Below are positions 52,569 through 61,759 of a stretch of DNA of 64,000 nucleotides, piece after piece. The stretch is from Actinoplanes philippinensis (GTDB lineage: Bacteria; Actinomycetota; Actinomycetes; Mycobacteriales; Micromonosporaceae), in NCBI RefSeq assembly GCF_900113015.1, contig NZ_FONV01000007.1, forward strand, positions 1 through 64,000, written 5' to 3'. Position 1 is the stretch's first letter. Each line of letters starts with the position of its first letter. A program made the position numbers and the translations under genes. Below the pieces are notes generated by a model. The model worked only from the letters and a program-made list of their open reading frames with translations, ran no database searches and had not been told where the DNA came from.

Positions 52569-53357
52569 ATGGCGAAGTGGCTCGCGGCGGAGTTGCCGGA
52601 GTGGGTCGTCCTGATCGTTCTGGTGATCGGGCTGCCCGCGTTCATGCTGCTGTTGGAGTCTCTGGTGCACCGGCGGCTGCCGCACTGGCGGCGGGGCGAG
52701 CACAACGACGCGACCGGGATCATGCTGTCCGCCGCTGCGGTGGTGTATTCGGTGGCGATGGGCCTCTGCGTGGTGACCCTGTGGGAGGAGCGCAACGACG
52801 CCCGCGCGTCGACCGAGGCGGAAGCGATGAACCTGCTGGCGGTGGCCGAGGGCGGCCGGGTGTGCGATCCGGCGACGACGACGGCGATCGACGCGGGCGT
52901 GCTCGCGTACAACCGGGACGTGCTCGCCGCCTGGCCGCAGCGGGTGCGCGGGGAGGCGGTCCCGGCGGTCGGTGAGGCGGTGGACTCGCTGATGGTCACG
53001 GTCGCCGGGATCACCCCGCGGACGGCGGCGCAGGAGGCGTTCGTCCGGGACGCCGTGCAGCGGCTCACCCGGGCGACCGAGCTGCGGGCCGAGGCGGTCC
53101 GGCTGGCGCACGACCAGCAGTTGCCGAACGTTGTGTGGATCTCGGTGCTGACCGGATCGATCGTGGTGCTGTCGCTCTGCGTCACCTGCGGCATCCGGGA
53201 CGACATGCTGCGCCGGGTGCTGGTGGCCGGGGTGGCCGCCACGATCGGAGTCAACGTGTTCCTGGCCGTCGAGCTGAACTATCCGTTCGCCGGCACTGTC
53301 CGGATCGAACCGGAGAGCTATCAGGACGTCGTGGCACACCTCGAACGGCGGGGCTGA
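52569..53357 (+). CDS. DUF4239 (bestrophin-like) membrane protein
   Basis: 262 residues from ATG at 52569. Two N-terminal helices (about 12-32 and 50-68) and two C-terminal helices (about 190-210, 215-235) flank a helical soluble part. LWEERNDARASTEAEAMNLL is typical of DUF4239, a bestrophin-like family of suspected ion channels. Divergent from the hydrolase-like gene across 118 bp. Role unknown. Confidence 0.75.
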   Translation: MAKWLAAELPEWVVLIVLVIGLPAFMLLLESLVHRRLPHWRRGEHNDATGIMLSAAAVVYSVAMGLCVVTLWEERNDARASTEAEAMNLLAVAEGGRVCDPATTTAIDAGVLAYNRDVLAAWPQRVRGEAVPAVGEAVDSLMVTVAGITPRTAAQEAFVRDAVQRLTRATELRAEAVRLAHDQQLPNVVWISVLTGSIVVLSLCVTCGIRDDMLRRVLVAGVAATIGVNVFLAVELNYPFAGTVRIEPESYQDVVAHLERRG

Positions 53358-53383
53358 ACCGGCCGGAGCGGATACCCAGAAAC

Positions 53384-53413
53384 GTGAAAATTATTCAGGC
53401 TGCTCCCTAGGCT
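53384..53413 (+). promoter_or_regulatory. Putative promoter for a leaderless glgX-operon transcript
   Basis: GTGAAA (53384-53389) and TAGGCT (53408-53413) are spaced 18 bp. The -10 lies 7 bp before the ATG at 53421 and no ribosome-binding site is present, as expected for a leaderless mRNA in actinobacteria. Confidence 0.45.
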
Positions 53414-53420
53414 CTCCAGC

Positions 53421-55466
53421 ATGAGCGTGAGCCAGCTCCACCGGCCCGTCTACCAGGCCGAACCGGGGCGCAGCCATCCACTCGGCGCCACCGCGGACGA
53501 CGACGGCGTGAACTTCGCCTTCTTCTCCGAACACGCCACCGGCATGGATCTCCTCGTCTTCGCGGACGCCGGTGACACCGAGCCGATCCAGACCGTCACT
53601 CTCGACCCGGACATCAACCGCAGCTTCGCGGTCTGGCACGTGCACCTGCGTGACCTGCGGGCGCCCGCCTTCTACGCCCTGCGGGTCCGGGGCCCGGGCG
53701 GTGACGGGCTGCGGTTCCAGCCGGAGAAGGTGCTCGCCGACCCGTACACCCGTGGTCTTGATCGGAGTCTCTGGAAGAGAGAGGCGGCCTGCGTGCCCGG
53801 TGACACGCTGGCCACCTCGCTACGCTGCGCGATCATCGACGAGCGCGGCTACGACTGGGCGGGCGACCAGCCACTCAATCGTCCGATGTCCGAAATGGTC
53901 GTCTACGAGCTGCACGTCGGCGGTTTCACCCGGTCGCCCGGCGCCGGCACCGAACGGCCCGGCACGTTCGCCGCGATCGTCGAGAAGATCCCGTACCTGA
54001 CCGCGCTCGGCATCACCGCCGTGGAGCTGCTGCCGGTCTTCGACTTCGACCCGGCCACCGGCAACTACTGGGGTTACAGCACCGCCGGGTTCTTCGCGCC
54101 GCACGCCGCCTACTGCGAGCGGCCGGAGGCGGGCGCGCACGTCCGGGAGTTCCGGGACATGGTGCGGGCGCTGCACGCGGCCGGCATCGAGGTGATCCTG
54201 GACGTCGTCTTCAACCACACCGACGAGGGCAACCACCTGGGGCCGCTGTTCTGCTGGGCCGGCCTCGACAACCCCAACTACTACTACCTGCACCAGGCCG
54301 ACCGGCGGTACTACGACGACTACTCCGGCTGCGGCAACACGCTGATGGCCAACCACCCGATCGTCACCAAGATGATCGTCGAGTGCCTGGAGTACTGGGT
54401 CCGGGAGATGCACGTCGACGGCTTCCGGTTCGACGAGGCCGCGGTGCTGACCCGGGGGCCGGGCGGCGCGATCCTCGACGAGCCGCCGGTGGTGTGGCAG
54501 ATCGAGCTGTCCGACACGCTGGCCACCACGAAGATCATCGCGGAGGCGTGGGACGCGGCCGGGGCGTACGAGGTCGGCAGCTATCCCGGATATCGCTGGG
54601 CCGAGTGGAACGGCCGGTTCCGGGACACCATGCGCCGGTTCGTCCGCGGCGACGCCGGGCTGATCGGCGACGTGGCGGAGCGGCTCGGCGGCAGCGCCGG
54701 GCTCTACCAGGCGCGCGGGCACCGGCCGGTCAACGGCGTCAACTTCGTCACCTGCCACGACGGGTTCACGCTGGCCGACCTGGTCGCCTACGACCGTAAA
54801 CACAACGAGGCCAACGGCGAGGGCAACCGGGACGGCAACGACGACAACCTGAGCTGGAACTGCGGCGCCGAGGGGGACACCACCGACGCCGGCATCCTGG
54901 CGCTACGGACCCGGCAGATGAAGAACTTCGCCACCCTGCTGATGGTCTCCCGGGGCGTCCCGATGATCACCGCCGGCGACGAGGTGGCCCGCACCCAGCA
55001 GGGCAACAACAACGCGTACTGCCAGGACGGGCCGATCAGCTGGTTCGACTGGTCGCTGCCCGGCCGGCACGCGGGCCTGCTGCGGTTCTGGACCGAGCTG
55101 ATCGCGCTGCGCCGCCGGCACCAGGTGCTGCGGCGTGACGAGTTCTGGACCACCGCCGACGTGACCTGGCACGGCACCCGCCTGGCGCCGCCGGACTGGG
55201 ACGACCCGCAGGGCCGCGCCTTCGCCTGCACCCTCGCCGGGATCGGCGGCGAGCCCGACCTGCACCTGATGATGAACATGCACTCCGAGCCGCTGGAATT
55301 CGAGCTCGACCCGCGGCGCCGCTGGGCCCGCGTCCTGGACACCGCCCTCGAATCACCGGCCGACATCGCCGGACCGGGCGCCGAGCAGCACGTCACCACC
55401 GCCGGCTACCTGGTCACCGCGCACAGCATCGTGCTGGTGCGGACCCTCTCTGGAGAGACACCGTGA
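53421..55466 (+). CDS. glgX: Glycogen debranching enzyme GlgX/isoamylase type (GH13)
   Basis: 681 residues. An N-terminal CBM48-like domain (SHPLGATADDDGVNFAFFSEHA) precedes a GH13 barrel. Conserved regions: DVVFNHT; DGFRFD with the nucleophile Asp; IIAEAWD with the acid Glu; and VTCHDGF with the transition-state Asp. All three catalytic acids are present. It hydrolyses alpha-1,6 branches of glycogen or similar glucans. It begins a nine-gene same-strand operon; its stop overlaps the next GTG by 4 bp. No other glycogen genes are nearby, so a specialised substrate is possible. Confidence 0.9.
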   Translation: MSVSQLHRPVYQAEPGRSHPLGATADDDGVNFAFFSEHATGMDLLVFADAGDTEPIQTVTLDPDINRSFAVWHVHLRDLRAPAFYALRVRGPGGDGLRFQPEKVLADPYTRGLDRSLWKREAACVPGDTLATSLRCAIIDERGYDWAGDQPLNRPMSEMVVYELHVGGFTRSPGAGTERPGTFAAIVEKIPYLTALGITAVELLPVFDFDPATGNYWGYSTAGFFAPHAAYCERPEAGAHVREFRDMVRALHAAGIEVILDVVFNHTDEGNHLGPLFCWAGLDNPNYYYLHQADRRYYDDYSGCGNTLMANHPIVTKMIVECLEYWVREMHVDGFRFDEAAVLTRGPGGAILDEPPVVWQIELSDTLATTKIIAEAWDAAGAYEVGSYPGYRWAEWNGRFRDTMRRFVRGDAGLIGDVAERLGGSAGLYQARGHRPVNGVNFVTCHDGFTLADLVAYDRKHNEANGEGNRDGNDDNLSWNCGAEGDTTDAGILALRTRQMKNFATLLMVSRGVPMITAGDEVARTQQGNNNAYCQDGPISWFDWSLPGRHAGLLRFWTELIALRRRHQVLRRDEFWTTADVTWHGTRLAPPDWDDPQGRAFACTLAGIGGEPDLHLMMNMHSEPLEFELDPRRRWARVLDTALESPADIAGPGAEQHVTTAGYLVTAHSIVLVRTLSGETP

Positions 55467-57352
55467 ACGAGCTGAACTTCACCTTTTCCGACCTGGTCGC
55501 CGGGTACGTCACCGGGTTCGACCCGTCCACCGACACGGTCACGCTGAACACCTCGGACGGCCGGCCGTACGCCGCCCGGCTCACCCCGACCACCGTGGCC
55601 GAGATGCTGCGCAACCTGGGCGAGGCCTATGTGGACGCGGGCGCGCAGTTCCGCGGCCTGCTCCAGCCCGGCCGATTCATCCACGTCTACGGCGTCTTCT
55701 ACCCGATGGAGGACAACGGCACCGGCTTCGAGGCCAAGCACGTGCTGCTGTTCGGCAAGGAGGCCGACGAGTACCGGTTCGAGTCGCCGGACTGGTGGCA
55801 GCGGCAGGTCCGGGCGATCGCCGACTTCTACCTGCAGGCCGAGTTCGGCGGGGCCGGCATCTTCGACTACCGCGGCTACCGTACCGACCTGTCGATCCTC
55901 GGCACCAAGACCCAGTCGATCCGGCAGGAGACCGACACCATCTCCCGGCTGGTGTACGGGCTGGCCACCGCCTACATGCTCAACGGCGGGCAGCCCTATC
56001 TGGACGCCGCACGGGCCGGCGCCGACTACCTGATCGAGCACTTCTGCGCGGTCGACCGCAGTCAGCAGATCGCCTACTGGTACCACGCGATCGACGTGCT
56101 GCCGGACGGCTCCGAGCGCAAGATCCTCGCCTCGGAGTTCGGTGACGACCTGAACGCGATCCCCTGCTACGAGCAGATCTACGCGATCGCCGGTATCACC
56201 CAGGTCTACCGGGTCACCGGCGCGCCACGGCTGCGCGAGATCATCGACCTGACCATCAACCTGTTCCAGAAGTACTTCCGTGACCCGGACCAGGGCGGCT
56301 ACTTCTCGCACATCGACCCGGTCACCTTCGACCCGCGCAGCCCGGCTCTGGAGACCGGCGGGCACACCAACGCCGACCGCAAGAACTGGAACTCCGTCGG
56401 CGACCACATTCCCGCGTACCTGATCAACCTGTTCCTCGCGACCGGCGAGCAGCGATACGCCGACATGCTGCAGGACTGCTGCGACACGATCGTCGAGCGG
56501 TTCCCCGACTACGAGAACAGCCCGTTCGTGCAGGAGAAGTTCTTCGGCGACTGGCGCAAGGACCAGCACTACGGCCAGCAGCAGAACCGGGCGATCGTCG
56601 GGCACAACCTGAAGATCGCGTGGAACCTGACCCGGATGAACAATCTGCGGCCCAGCGACTCCTACCTGCAGCTGGCGACCCGGATCGCCGACCTGATGCC
56701 GTCGGTCGGCGCGGACCCGCAGCGCGGCGGCTGGTACGACATGGTCGAGCGGGTGGTCGCGCCGGGCGAGCGGTTCCACCGTCTGGTGTGGCACGACCGG
56801 AAGGCCTGGTGGCAGCAGGAGCAGGGCATTCTCGCGTACCTCGTGCTGGACGGCGTCCTGGACCGCCCGGAGTACGCCAAGCAGGCCCGCGAGGGCGCGG
56901 CCTTCTACAACGCGTGGATGCTGGACACCGGCGCCGGCGGCGTCTACTTCAACGTGCTGGCCAGTGGGGTCCCGTTCGAGCTGGGCGGCGAGCGCAGCAA
57001 GGGCTCGCACTCGATGGCCATGTACCACAGCGCGGAGCTGGGCTACCTGGCCGCCGTCTACGGCAACATGCTGCGCCGCGAGCAGCCGATGGACCTGTGG
57101 TTCCAGCCGCAGCCCGGCGCGTTCGGCGCGACCCTGCGGGTGGCGCCCGACCTGCTGCCCGCGGGCCGGGTGCGGCTGACCGGGGTGTGGGTCAACGGCC
57201 ACGAGCACGACGACTTCGACGCCGACGCCATGACCGTCACCCTGCCGCACAGCGACCAGCCACAGACCGTACGGGTCCGGCTCACCCCGGCCGCCCTCCT
57301 CAAGGAGCAGCTGGCCGGAGCCGGCGCCGCAACGATCGGAGCACTCTCATGA
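55463..57352 (+). CDS. AGE-family sugar epimerase/isomerase with extra N-terminal domain
   Basis: 629 residues from GTG at 55463, GTGA-coupled to glgX. The first about 105 residues (TVTLNTSDGRPYAARL, LLQPGRFIHVYGVFY) look like a small beta-barrel, possibly OB-like. The central (alpha/alpha)6 barrel carries AGE-type features: WYHAIDVLPDG, GGYFSHID, RAIVGHNLKIAWNL and WWQQEQG, including the His pair expected for epimerisation. A C-terminal beta segment follows. Relatives act on N-acetylglucosamine, cellobiose or mannose; this one's substrate is unknown. Confidence 0.8.
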   Translation: MNELNFTFSDLVAGYVTGFDPSTDTVTLNTSDGRPYAARLTPTTVAEMLRNLGEAYVDAGAQFRGLLQPGRFIHVYGVFYPMEDNGTGFEAKHVLLFGKEADEYRFESPDWWQRQVRAIADFYLQAEFGGAGIFDYRGYRTDLSILGTKTQSIRQETDTISRLVYGLATAYMLNGGQPYLDAARAGADYLIEHFCAVDRSQQIAYWYHAIDVLPDGSERKILASEFGDDLNAIPCYEQIYAIAGITQVYRVTGAPRLREIIDLTINLFQKYFRDPDQGGYFSHIDPVTFDPRSPALETGGHTNADRKNWNSVGDHIPAYLINLFLATGEQRYADMLQDCCDTIVERFPDYENSPFVQEKFFGDWRKDQHYGQQQNRAIVGHNLKIAWNLTRMNNLRPSDSYLQLATRIADLMPSVGADPQRGGWYDMVERVVAPGERFHRLVWHDRKAWWQQEQGILAYLVLDGVLDRPEYAKQAREGAAFYNAWMLDTGAGGVYFNVLASGVPFELGGERSKGSHSMAMYHSAELGYLAAVYGNMLRREQPMDLWFQPQPGAFGATLRVAPDLLPAGRVRLTGVWVNGHEHDDFDADAMTVTLPHSDQPQTVRVRLTPAALLKEQLAGAGAATIGALS

Positions 57353-58212
57353 CCAAGGTCCTGTTCGCTGTCTCCGAGTGGGGCTACTGGGGTGAGGAGT
57401 TGATCGGGCCGCTCGACGCCTGCGACAAGGCCGGGTACGAGATCGAGTTCGTCACCCCGACCGGCGCCCGGCCCACCCCGCTGGCCGTCAGCATGGATCC
57501 CGCCTACGCCGACCCGCCCCAGGGCAAGTCGGTGACCAGCGAGGAGACCGCCCGCAAGACGCGCGAGCTGGACGCCTCGGACCGCCTCGACAAGCCGCAC
57601 GACCTGGCCGGCTGGGTGCCGTCCCGGCCGTACCCCAGTTCCCCCACCTACCTGCGCGACAGCGAGGAGTACCACCGCAAGATCGACCGGATCGTCACCC
57701 ACGACCTGCCCTCGTACGACGCCCTGGTGATCGTCGGTGGCAGCGGCGCCATGGTCGACCTGGCCAACAACCAGCGCCTGCACGAGCTGATCCTCGGTTT
57801 CGTGCGGCTCGACAAGCCGGTCGCCGCGGTCTGCTACGGCGTGGCGGCGCTGGCCTTCGCCCGGGACCCGCTGCGCAAGCTCAGCATCATCGGCGGCAAG
57901 CGGGTCACCGGCCACCCGATCGACTACGACTACCACGACGGCACCGGCTTCGAGGGCCCGCACGCGCTGGACGGCTCCACCACGGGGTTCGGTGACGGCT
58001 ACATCAACTTCGGGCCGCCGTTCTACCCGCTGGAGTTCATCCTGCGCGACGCGGTCGGCCCGGACGGCGAGTTCATCGGCAACGTCGGGCACGCCGAGAG
58101 CGTCATCGTCGACCATCCGTTCATCACGGCCCGCTCCACCGAGTCGTCGTACGGCTGCGGGCGGGCGCTGGTCGACGTCCTCGACCACGGACTGCGCAGG
58201 TACGGCTGGTGA
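57349..58212 (+). CDS. DJ-1/PfpI-family protein, first copy (287 aa)
   Basis: 287 residues from ATG at 57349, ATGA-coupled to the AGE gene. A class I glutamine-amidotransferase-like fold: MTKVLFAVSEWGYWG, YDALVIVGGSGAMVDL, and a nucleophile elbow with Cys in KPVAAVCYGVAAL. Long Hsp31-like insertions and GKRVTGHPIDYDYHD follow. Hsp31/DJ-1 relatives act as glyoxalase III, deglycase or hydratase on small carbonyl compounds, which fits a sugar-modifying operon. The reaction is unknown. Confidence 0.8.
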   Translation: MTKVLFAVSEWGYWGEELIGPLDACDKAGYEIEFVTPTGARPTPLAVSMDPAYADPPQGKSVTSEETARKTRELDASDRLDKPHDLAGWVPSRPYPSSPTYLRDSEEYHRKIDRIVTHDLPSYDALVIVGGSGAMVDLANNQRLHELILGFVRLDKPVAAVCYGVAALAFARDPLRKLSIIGGKRVTGHPIDYDYHDGTGFEGPHALDGSTTGFGDGYINFGPPFYPLEFILRDAVGPDGEFIGNVGHAESVIVDHPFITARSTESSYGCGRALVDVLDHGLRRYGW

Positions 58213-58808
58213 GCGGGCCACTGACCGGGCACAAGGTCGCCGTGCTGGTGGAGAGCGACTTCTACGAGCACGAGATCTGGTACTACTCGTACCGGTTCCC
58301 CGAGGAGGGTGCCGAGCTGCACTTCCTCACCCGGCTCTGGGGCCGGGAGTCGATCACGTTCACCGGCCACGAGTACCGGGCGCCGTTCGTGTGCGCGGCG
58401 TCGTTCGAGGGCATGGACGACGACGCGCTGCGGTCGTACTCGGCGGTCATCGTGCCGTCGGCGATGGTCAGCGACCGGCTGCGCTACAGCGAGGACCTGG
58501 CGAAGCTGCCACCCGCGACCGACTTCGTGCGCCGGGCCTTCGCCGAGCCACGGATCGTCAAGGGGATCATCTGCCACGGGCTGTGGCTGCTGTCGCGGAC
58601 GCCCGAGCTGGTCCGCGGGCGACGCCTGACCTGCCACCCCAACCTGTACGGCGACGCGCTCAACATGGGCGCGCAGTACGTCGACTCCGACGTGGTGGTC
58701 GACGACGACCTGGTCACCGGGCGCACCGGGGCGCAGGCGGGCGTGTTCGCCCGTACCGTGATCGAGCAGATCCACGCGCGGGCCGCCGTGCCGGCCGGTG
58801 TGTCGTGA
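58209..58808 (+). CDS. DJ-1/PfpI-family protein, second copy (199 aa)
   Basis: 199 residues from GTG at 58209, GTGA-coupled to the first DJ-1 gene. Shorter PfpI-type: HKVAVLVESDFYEHEIWYYS, YSAVIVPSAMV, nucleophile elbow VKGIICHGLWLLS and LTCHPNLYGDALNMGA. It resembles the neighbour only at fold level, so it is not a recent duplication. Two different DJ-1-like enzymes side by side may form a heteromeric complex or handle consecutive steps (inference). Confidence 0.78.
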   Translation: MSGPLTGHKVAVLVESDFYEHEIWYYSYRFPEEGAELHFLTRLWGRESITFTGHEYRAPFVCAASFEGMDDDALRSYSAVIVPSAMVSDRLRYSEDLAKLPPATDFVRRAFAEPRIVKGIICHGLWLLSRTPELVRGRRLTCHPNLYGDALNMGAQYVDSDVVVDDDLVTGRTGAQAGVFARTVIEQIHARAAVPAGVS

Positions 58809-60532
58809 CCTCGGCGACCGCGCCCGCGACGGCGACCAGCACGCTGCGCACCGGGCACCGCCGGCTGCTGGAGCAGCTACGTGCCGACGGGGTGCGGTAT
58901 CTGTTCGGCAACCCCGGGTCCAGTGAGGAGGGTCTGCTCGAGGAGATCGCCCGCTTCCCGGACATCGACTACGTGCTGGGCCTGCAGGAGGCCGCGGTGG
59001 TGTGCACCGCCGACGGCTACGCGCAGGCCACCGGGCGGCCCAGCGTGGTGCTGCTGCACAGCGGGGTGGGCCTGGGCAACGCGGTGGGCAGCCTCTACCA
59101 CGCGCTGCACCGGCAGACGCCGATGCTGGTGATGGCCGGGGAGGCGGGGGTCGCGTACGACGCCCTGGAGGCGCACATGTCGGTGAACCTGGTCGACATC
59201 GCGAAGCCGGTCACCAAGTACGCCACCCGTGCCACCCACCCGGACAGCCTGCTGCGGCTGGTGCGGCGCGCGCTCAAGGTGGCCGCCACTCCCCCGCGCG
59301 GTCCGGTCTTCCTGGCCGTGCCGCAGGACGTCCTCGACCAGCTCGCCGACGAGGCGGTCATGCCGACCAGCGTCCCGGACACCCGGGTGGTGCCGGAGCC
59401 GGGCGCGATCCAGGCCGCGGCCCGGCTGCTGGCCACCGCGCACGCGCCGGTCGTCCTGGCCGGCGACGGGATCGCCACGTCCGGGGCGGTCGACGAGCTG
59501 ACCCGGTTCGCCGAGACATGGGGCGCCGTGGTGCACGGGGCGATGGCGTCCGAACTGCTCATGCCGTGGACCCATCCGCTGTGGGGCGGCCTGACGGGGC
59601 ACATGTTCGGCGCCGACAGCGCAGAGCTGGTGGCGCACGCCGACGCGGTGCTGATCTGCGGGACCTACGTGTTCCCCGACGTGTTCCCGGCGCTGGACAA
59701 CCCGTTCCGGCCCGGCGCCACGGTGGTGCAGGTGGACCTCGACCCGTACGCGATCGCCAAGAACCACCCGGTGACCGCCGGGATGCTCGGCGACCCGCGG
59801 CTGACGCTGCGGGCCCTGACCGAGGCACTCGGCGAGGTGATGACCGAGCCGCAGCGCAACGCCGCCGCCGAACGGGTCCGGCGGCGTGGCGCGCTGCGCG
59901 CGGCCGCGCTGGACAAGGCGCTCACCGACGACCTGGAGGCCGGTCTGGAGGCGGACTCGGCGCCGCTGCGGATGCCGGCCGTCGCCGCCGCGCTGGCCGG
60001 CATGCTGCCGGACGACGCGATCGTCTTCGACGAGGCGCTGACCAACTCGCCGGCGCTCACCCGGTGGCTGCCACCGGCCCGGCCGGGGCACTTCTTCCAG
60101 ACCCCCGGCGGCACGCTCGGCGTCGGCGTTCCGGGCGCGATCGGCGCCAAGATCGCACATCCGGAGCGTACGGTCGTCGGGTTCACCGGTGACGGCGGAG
60201 GCATGTACACCTGCCAGGCGTTGTGGACGGCGGCACACCATCGGGTGGCCGCGAAGTTCGTGATCTGCCACAACGGCGGCTATCAGCTGCTCAAGGACAA
60301 TCTCGTGCACTACCGGCGGGACCGCGACGACGATCCGGCCGCCGCCTTCCCGCCGTTCTTCGACGTGCGGGAGCCGCGCGTCGACTACGTGCATCTCGCG
60401 GCCGCCCTGGGCGTGCCCGCCGCCCGGGTCCGGCACGCCGCCGACCTGCCCGGGATCCTGCGCACGATGCTCGACCACGACGGCCCGTACCTGGTGGAGG
60501 CCGTCCTCGACGAACCTGGAGACAACCGGTGA
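58805..60532 (+). CDS. Thiamine-diphosphate-dependent enzyme (acetolactate synthase/benzoylformate decarboxylase type)
   Basis: 575 residues from GTG at 58805, GTGA-coupled. The three ThDP domains are present: PYR with activating Glu in LGLQEAAVV and FGNPGSSEEG, central domain, and PP with GDGGGMYTCQAL and NGGY for Mg/ThDP binding. The overall pattern resembles benzoylformate decarboxylase. It would cleave or form a C-C bond next to a carbonyl, for example decarboxylating a 2-oxoacid or joining an acyl unit. The substrate is unknown; neighbours suggest a sugar-derived one. Confidence 0.85.
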   Translation: MTSATAPATATSTLRTGHRRLLEQLRADGVRYLFGNPGSSEEGLLEEIARFPDIDYVLGLQEAAVVCTADGYAQATGRPSVVLLHSGVGLGNAVGSLYHALHRQTPMLVMAGEAGVAYDALEAHMSVNLVDIAKPVTKYATRATHPDSLLRLVRRALKVAATPPRGPVFLAVPQDVLDQLADEAVMPTSVPDTRVVPEPGAIQAAARLLATAHAPVVLAGDGIATSGAVDELTRFAETWGAVVHGAMASELLMPWTHPLWGGLTGHMFGADSAELVAHADAVLICGTYVFPDVFPALDNPFRPGATVVQVDLDPYAIAKNHPVTAGMLGDPRLTLRALTEALGEVMTEPQRNAAAERVRRRGALRAAALDKALTDDLEAGLEADSAPLRMPAVAAALAGMLPDDAIVFDEALTNSPALTRWLPPARPGHFFQTPGGTLGVGVPGAIGAKIAHPERTVVGFTGDGGGMYTCQALWTAAHHRVAAKFVICHNGGYQLLKDNLVHYRRDRDDDPAAAFPPFFDVREPRVDYVHLAAALGVPAARVRHAADLPGILRTMLDHDGPYLVEAVLDEPGDNR

Positions 60533-60942
60533 CTACCAAGTCCGAAACCCTGTCCGACGCGGTGTCGGCGTTCGCCGCACAGTGGTTCCAGTATCTCGAC
60601 GTGCACGCGCCGGCCGACGATCTGGCGAGCTGCCTGTCCACCGACGACCTGACGATGGTGTTCCCGGAGCGCACGCTGCGCTCGGTGGCCGAGTTCCGCG
60701 ACTGGTACCGCACGGTCTGCGGCCTCTACACCGACGAGACCCACGAGATCGAGTACGTCACACCGGCCGTCGTGGACGACCGGATCGACGTGGCCGTGTC
60801 GGTGATCTGGCGGGCCACCCAGACCTCCGACGGCTCGCGCCTGGCGATGCGGGCCCGGCAGACGTGGCGGCTGTCGCGTACCCAGTCCGGCCCGGGCCTG
60901 GTCATCACCGAGTACCGCGTCGACGAACTGGCCGCGCTGTGA
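60529..60942 (+). CDS. NTF2/SnoaL-like protein, first of three
   Basis: 137 residues from GTG at 60529, GTGA-coupled to the ThDP gene. An alpha-plus-beta cone fold of the nuclear-transport-factor-2-like superfamily: FAAQWFQYLDVHAPADDLASCLS, MVFPERTLRSVAEFRDWYRTV and a final set of strands. These proteins include cyclases, isomerases, dehydratases and binding subunits. No catalytic assignment is possible. Confidence 0.72.
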   Translation: MTTKSETLSDAVSAFAAQWFQYLDVHAPADDLASCLSTDDLTMVFPERTLRSVAEFRDWYRTVCGLYTDETHEIEYVTPAVVDDRIDVAVSVIWRATQTSDGSRLAMRARQTWRLSRTQSGPGLVITEYRVDELAAL

Positions 60943-61367
60943 GCACCACGACCTCACTCGACCAGGACAACCTGGCCCTCGTGCGGAAGGTCAGCGACGC
61001 CGTCAACGCCCGGCGCTACGACGACATGGACGCGCTGTTCGCCACGGACTTCGTCGACCACAACCCGGCCTGGAGCGTCGACAACCTGCCGGCGCTCAAG
61101 GCCCTCATCAAGGGCGCCCAGGAGGCGCTCGACTTCCGGGCCGACCTGGACGCGCTCTACCCGGCCGACGGCAATCGGGTGATCATGCAGATCACCTTCC
61201 GCGGCCGGCACGTCAAACCCGTCTTCGGGGTCGCGCCGACCTTCAAGGACGTCAGCTGGACCAGCATCGAGGTCTACCGCATCGAGAACGACCGGGTCGC
61301 CGAGCGCTGGGTGCAGGCCGACACGGCCGGGCTGATGCGGCAGGTCGGCGTCACCCTTCCGCAGTGA
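60939..61367 (+). CDS. SnoaL-like/ester-cyclase-type NTF2 protein, second of three
   Basis: 142 residues from GTG at 60939, GTGA-coupled. NTF2-like fold closest to the SnoaL polyketide/ester cyclase group: VSDAVNARRYDDMDALFATDFVDHNPAW, QITFRGRHVKPVFGVAPTFKDVSWTSIEVYRIENDRVAERW. Asp and His residues line the expected pocket. It could catalyse an aldol-type ring closure or isomerisation on a small carbonyl compound; this is inference. Confidence 0.75.
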   Translation: MSTTTSLDQDNLALVRKVSDAVNARRYDDMDALFATDFVDHNPAWSVDNLPALKALIKGAQEALDFRADLDALYPADGNRVIMQITFRGRHVKPVFGVAPTFKDVSWTSIEVYRIENDRVAERWVQADTAGLMRQVGVTLPQ

Positions 61368-61381
61368 GCCCAGGGGGAACC

Positions 61382-61759
61382 ATGGACACCAGGCAGGTCA
61401 TCGACCGCTACTACGAACTCGCCAACGCCGGCCGGTGGGACGACTGGTGCGAGCTGTTCGCCACCGACACCCGGATGGACGAGCAGCTCGCCGGTCACGT
61501 CGAGGGCCGGGAGACGCTGCGCGAGATGATGAAGGGCTTCCCGCAGACGTACGCCAGCTTCGCGAACCTTCCCCGGCACGTCGTCGTGTCGGACAACCAC
61601 GCGGCGGTGGTGTCGCACATCTCCGGCCGGACCCGGCACGGCGACGCCGTCGAGGCGGACGTATGCAACTACTTCGAGGTCAGCGACGGGCAGATCACGT
61701 ACATGGCCAACTTCCACGACACCGTCCCGTTCGGACCGGTCCTGAGCGGCAGCCGATGA
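61382..61759 (+). CDS. NTF2/SnoaL-like protein, third of three
   Basis: 125 residues from ATG at 61382 behind AGGGGG; the GTG at 61364 overlapping the previous stop would add six residues. NTF2-like: IDRYYELANAGRWDDWCELFATDTRMDEQLAGHVEGRETLREMM and NYFEVSDGQITYMANFHD. It differs from its two relatives enough to suggest different partners or substrates. Coupled (ATGA) to the VOC gene. Confidence 0.73.
   Translation: MDTRQVIDRYYELANAGRWDDWCELFATDTRMDEQLAGHVEGRETLREMMKGFPQTYASFANLPRHVVVSDNHAAVVSHISGRTRHGDAVEADVCNYFEVSDGQITYMANFHDTVPFGPVLSGSR

Noticed and set aside
53421..55466. Interpretation of the nine-gene operon as an ordinary glycogen operon
   Set aside because: glgA, glgB, glgC, glgE and glgP are absent, and the other eight genes are not glycogen-related.
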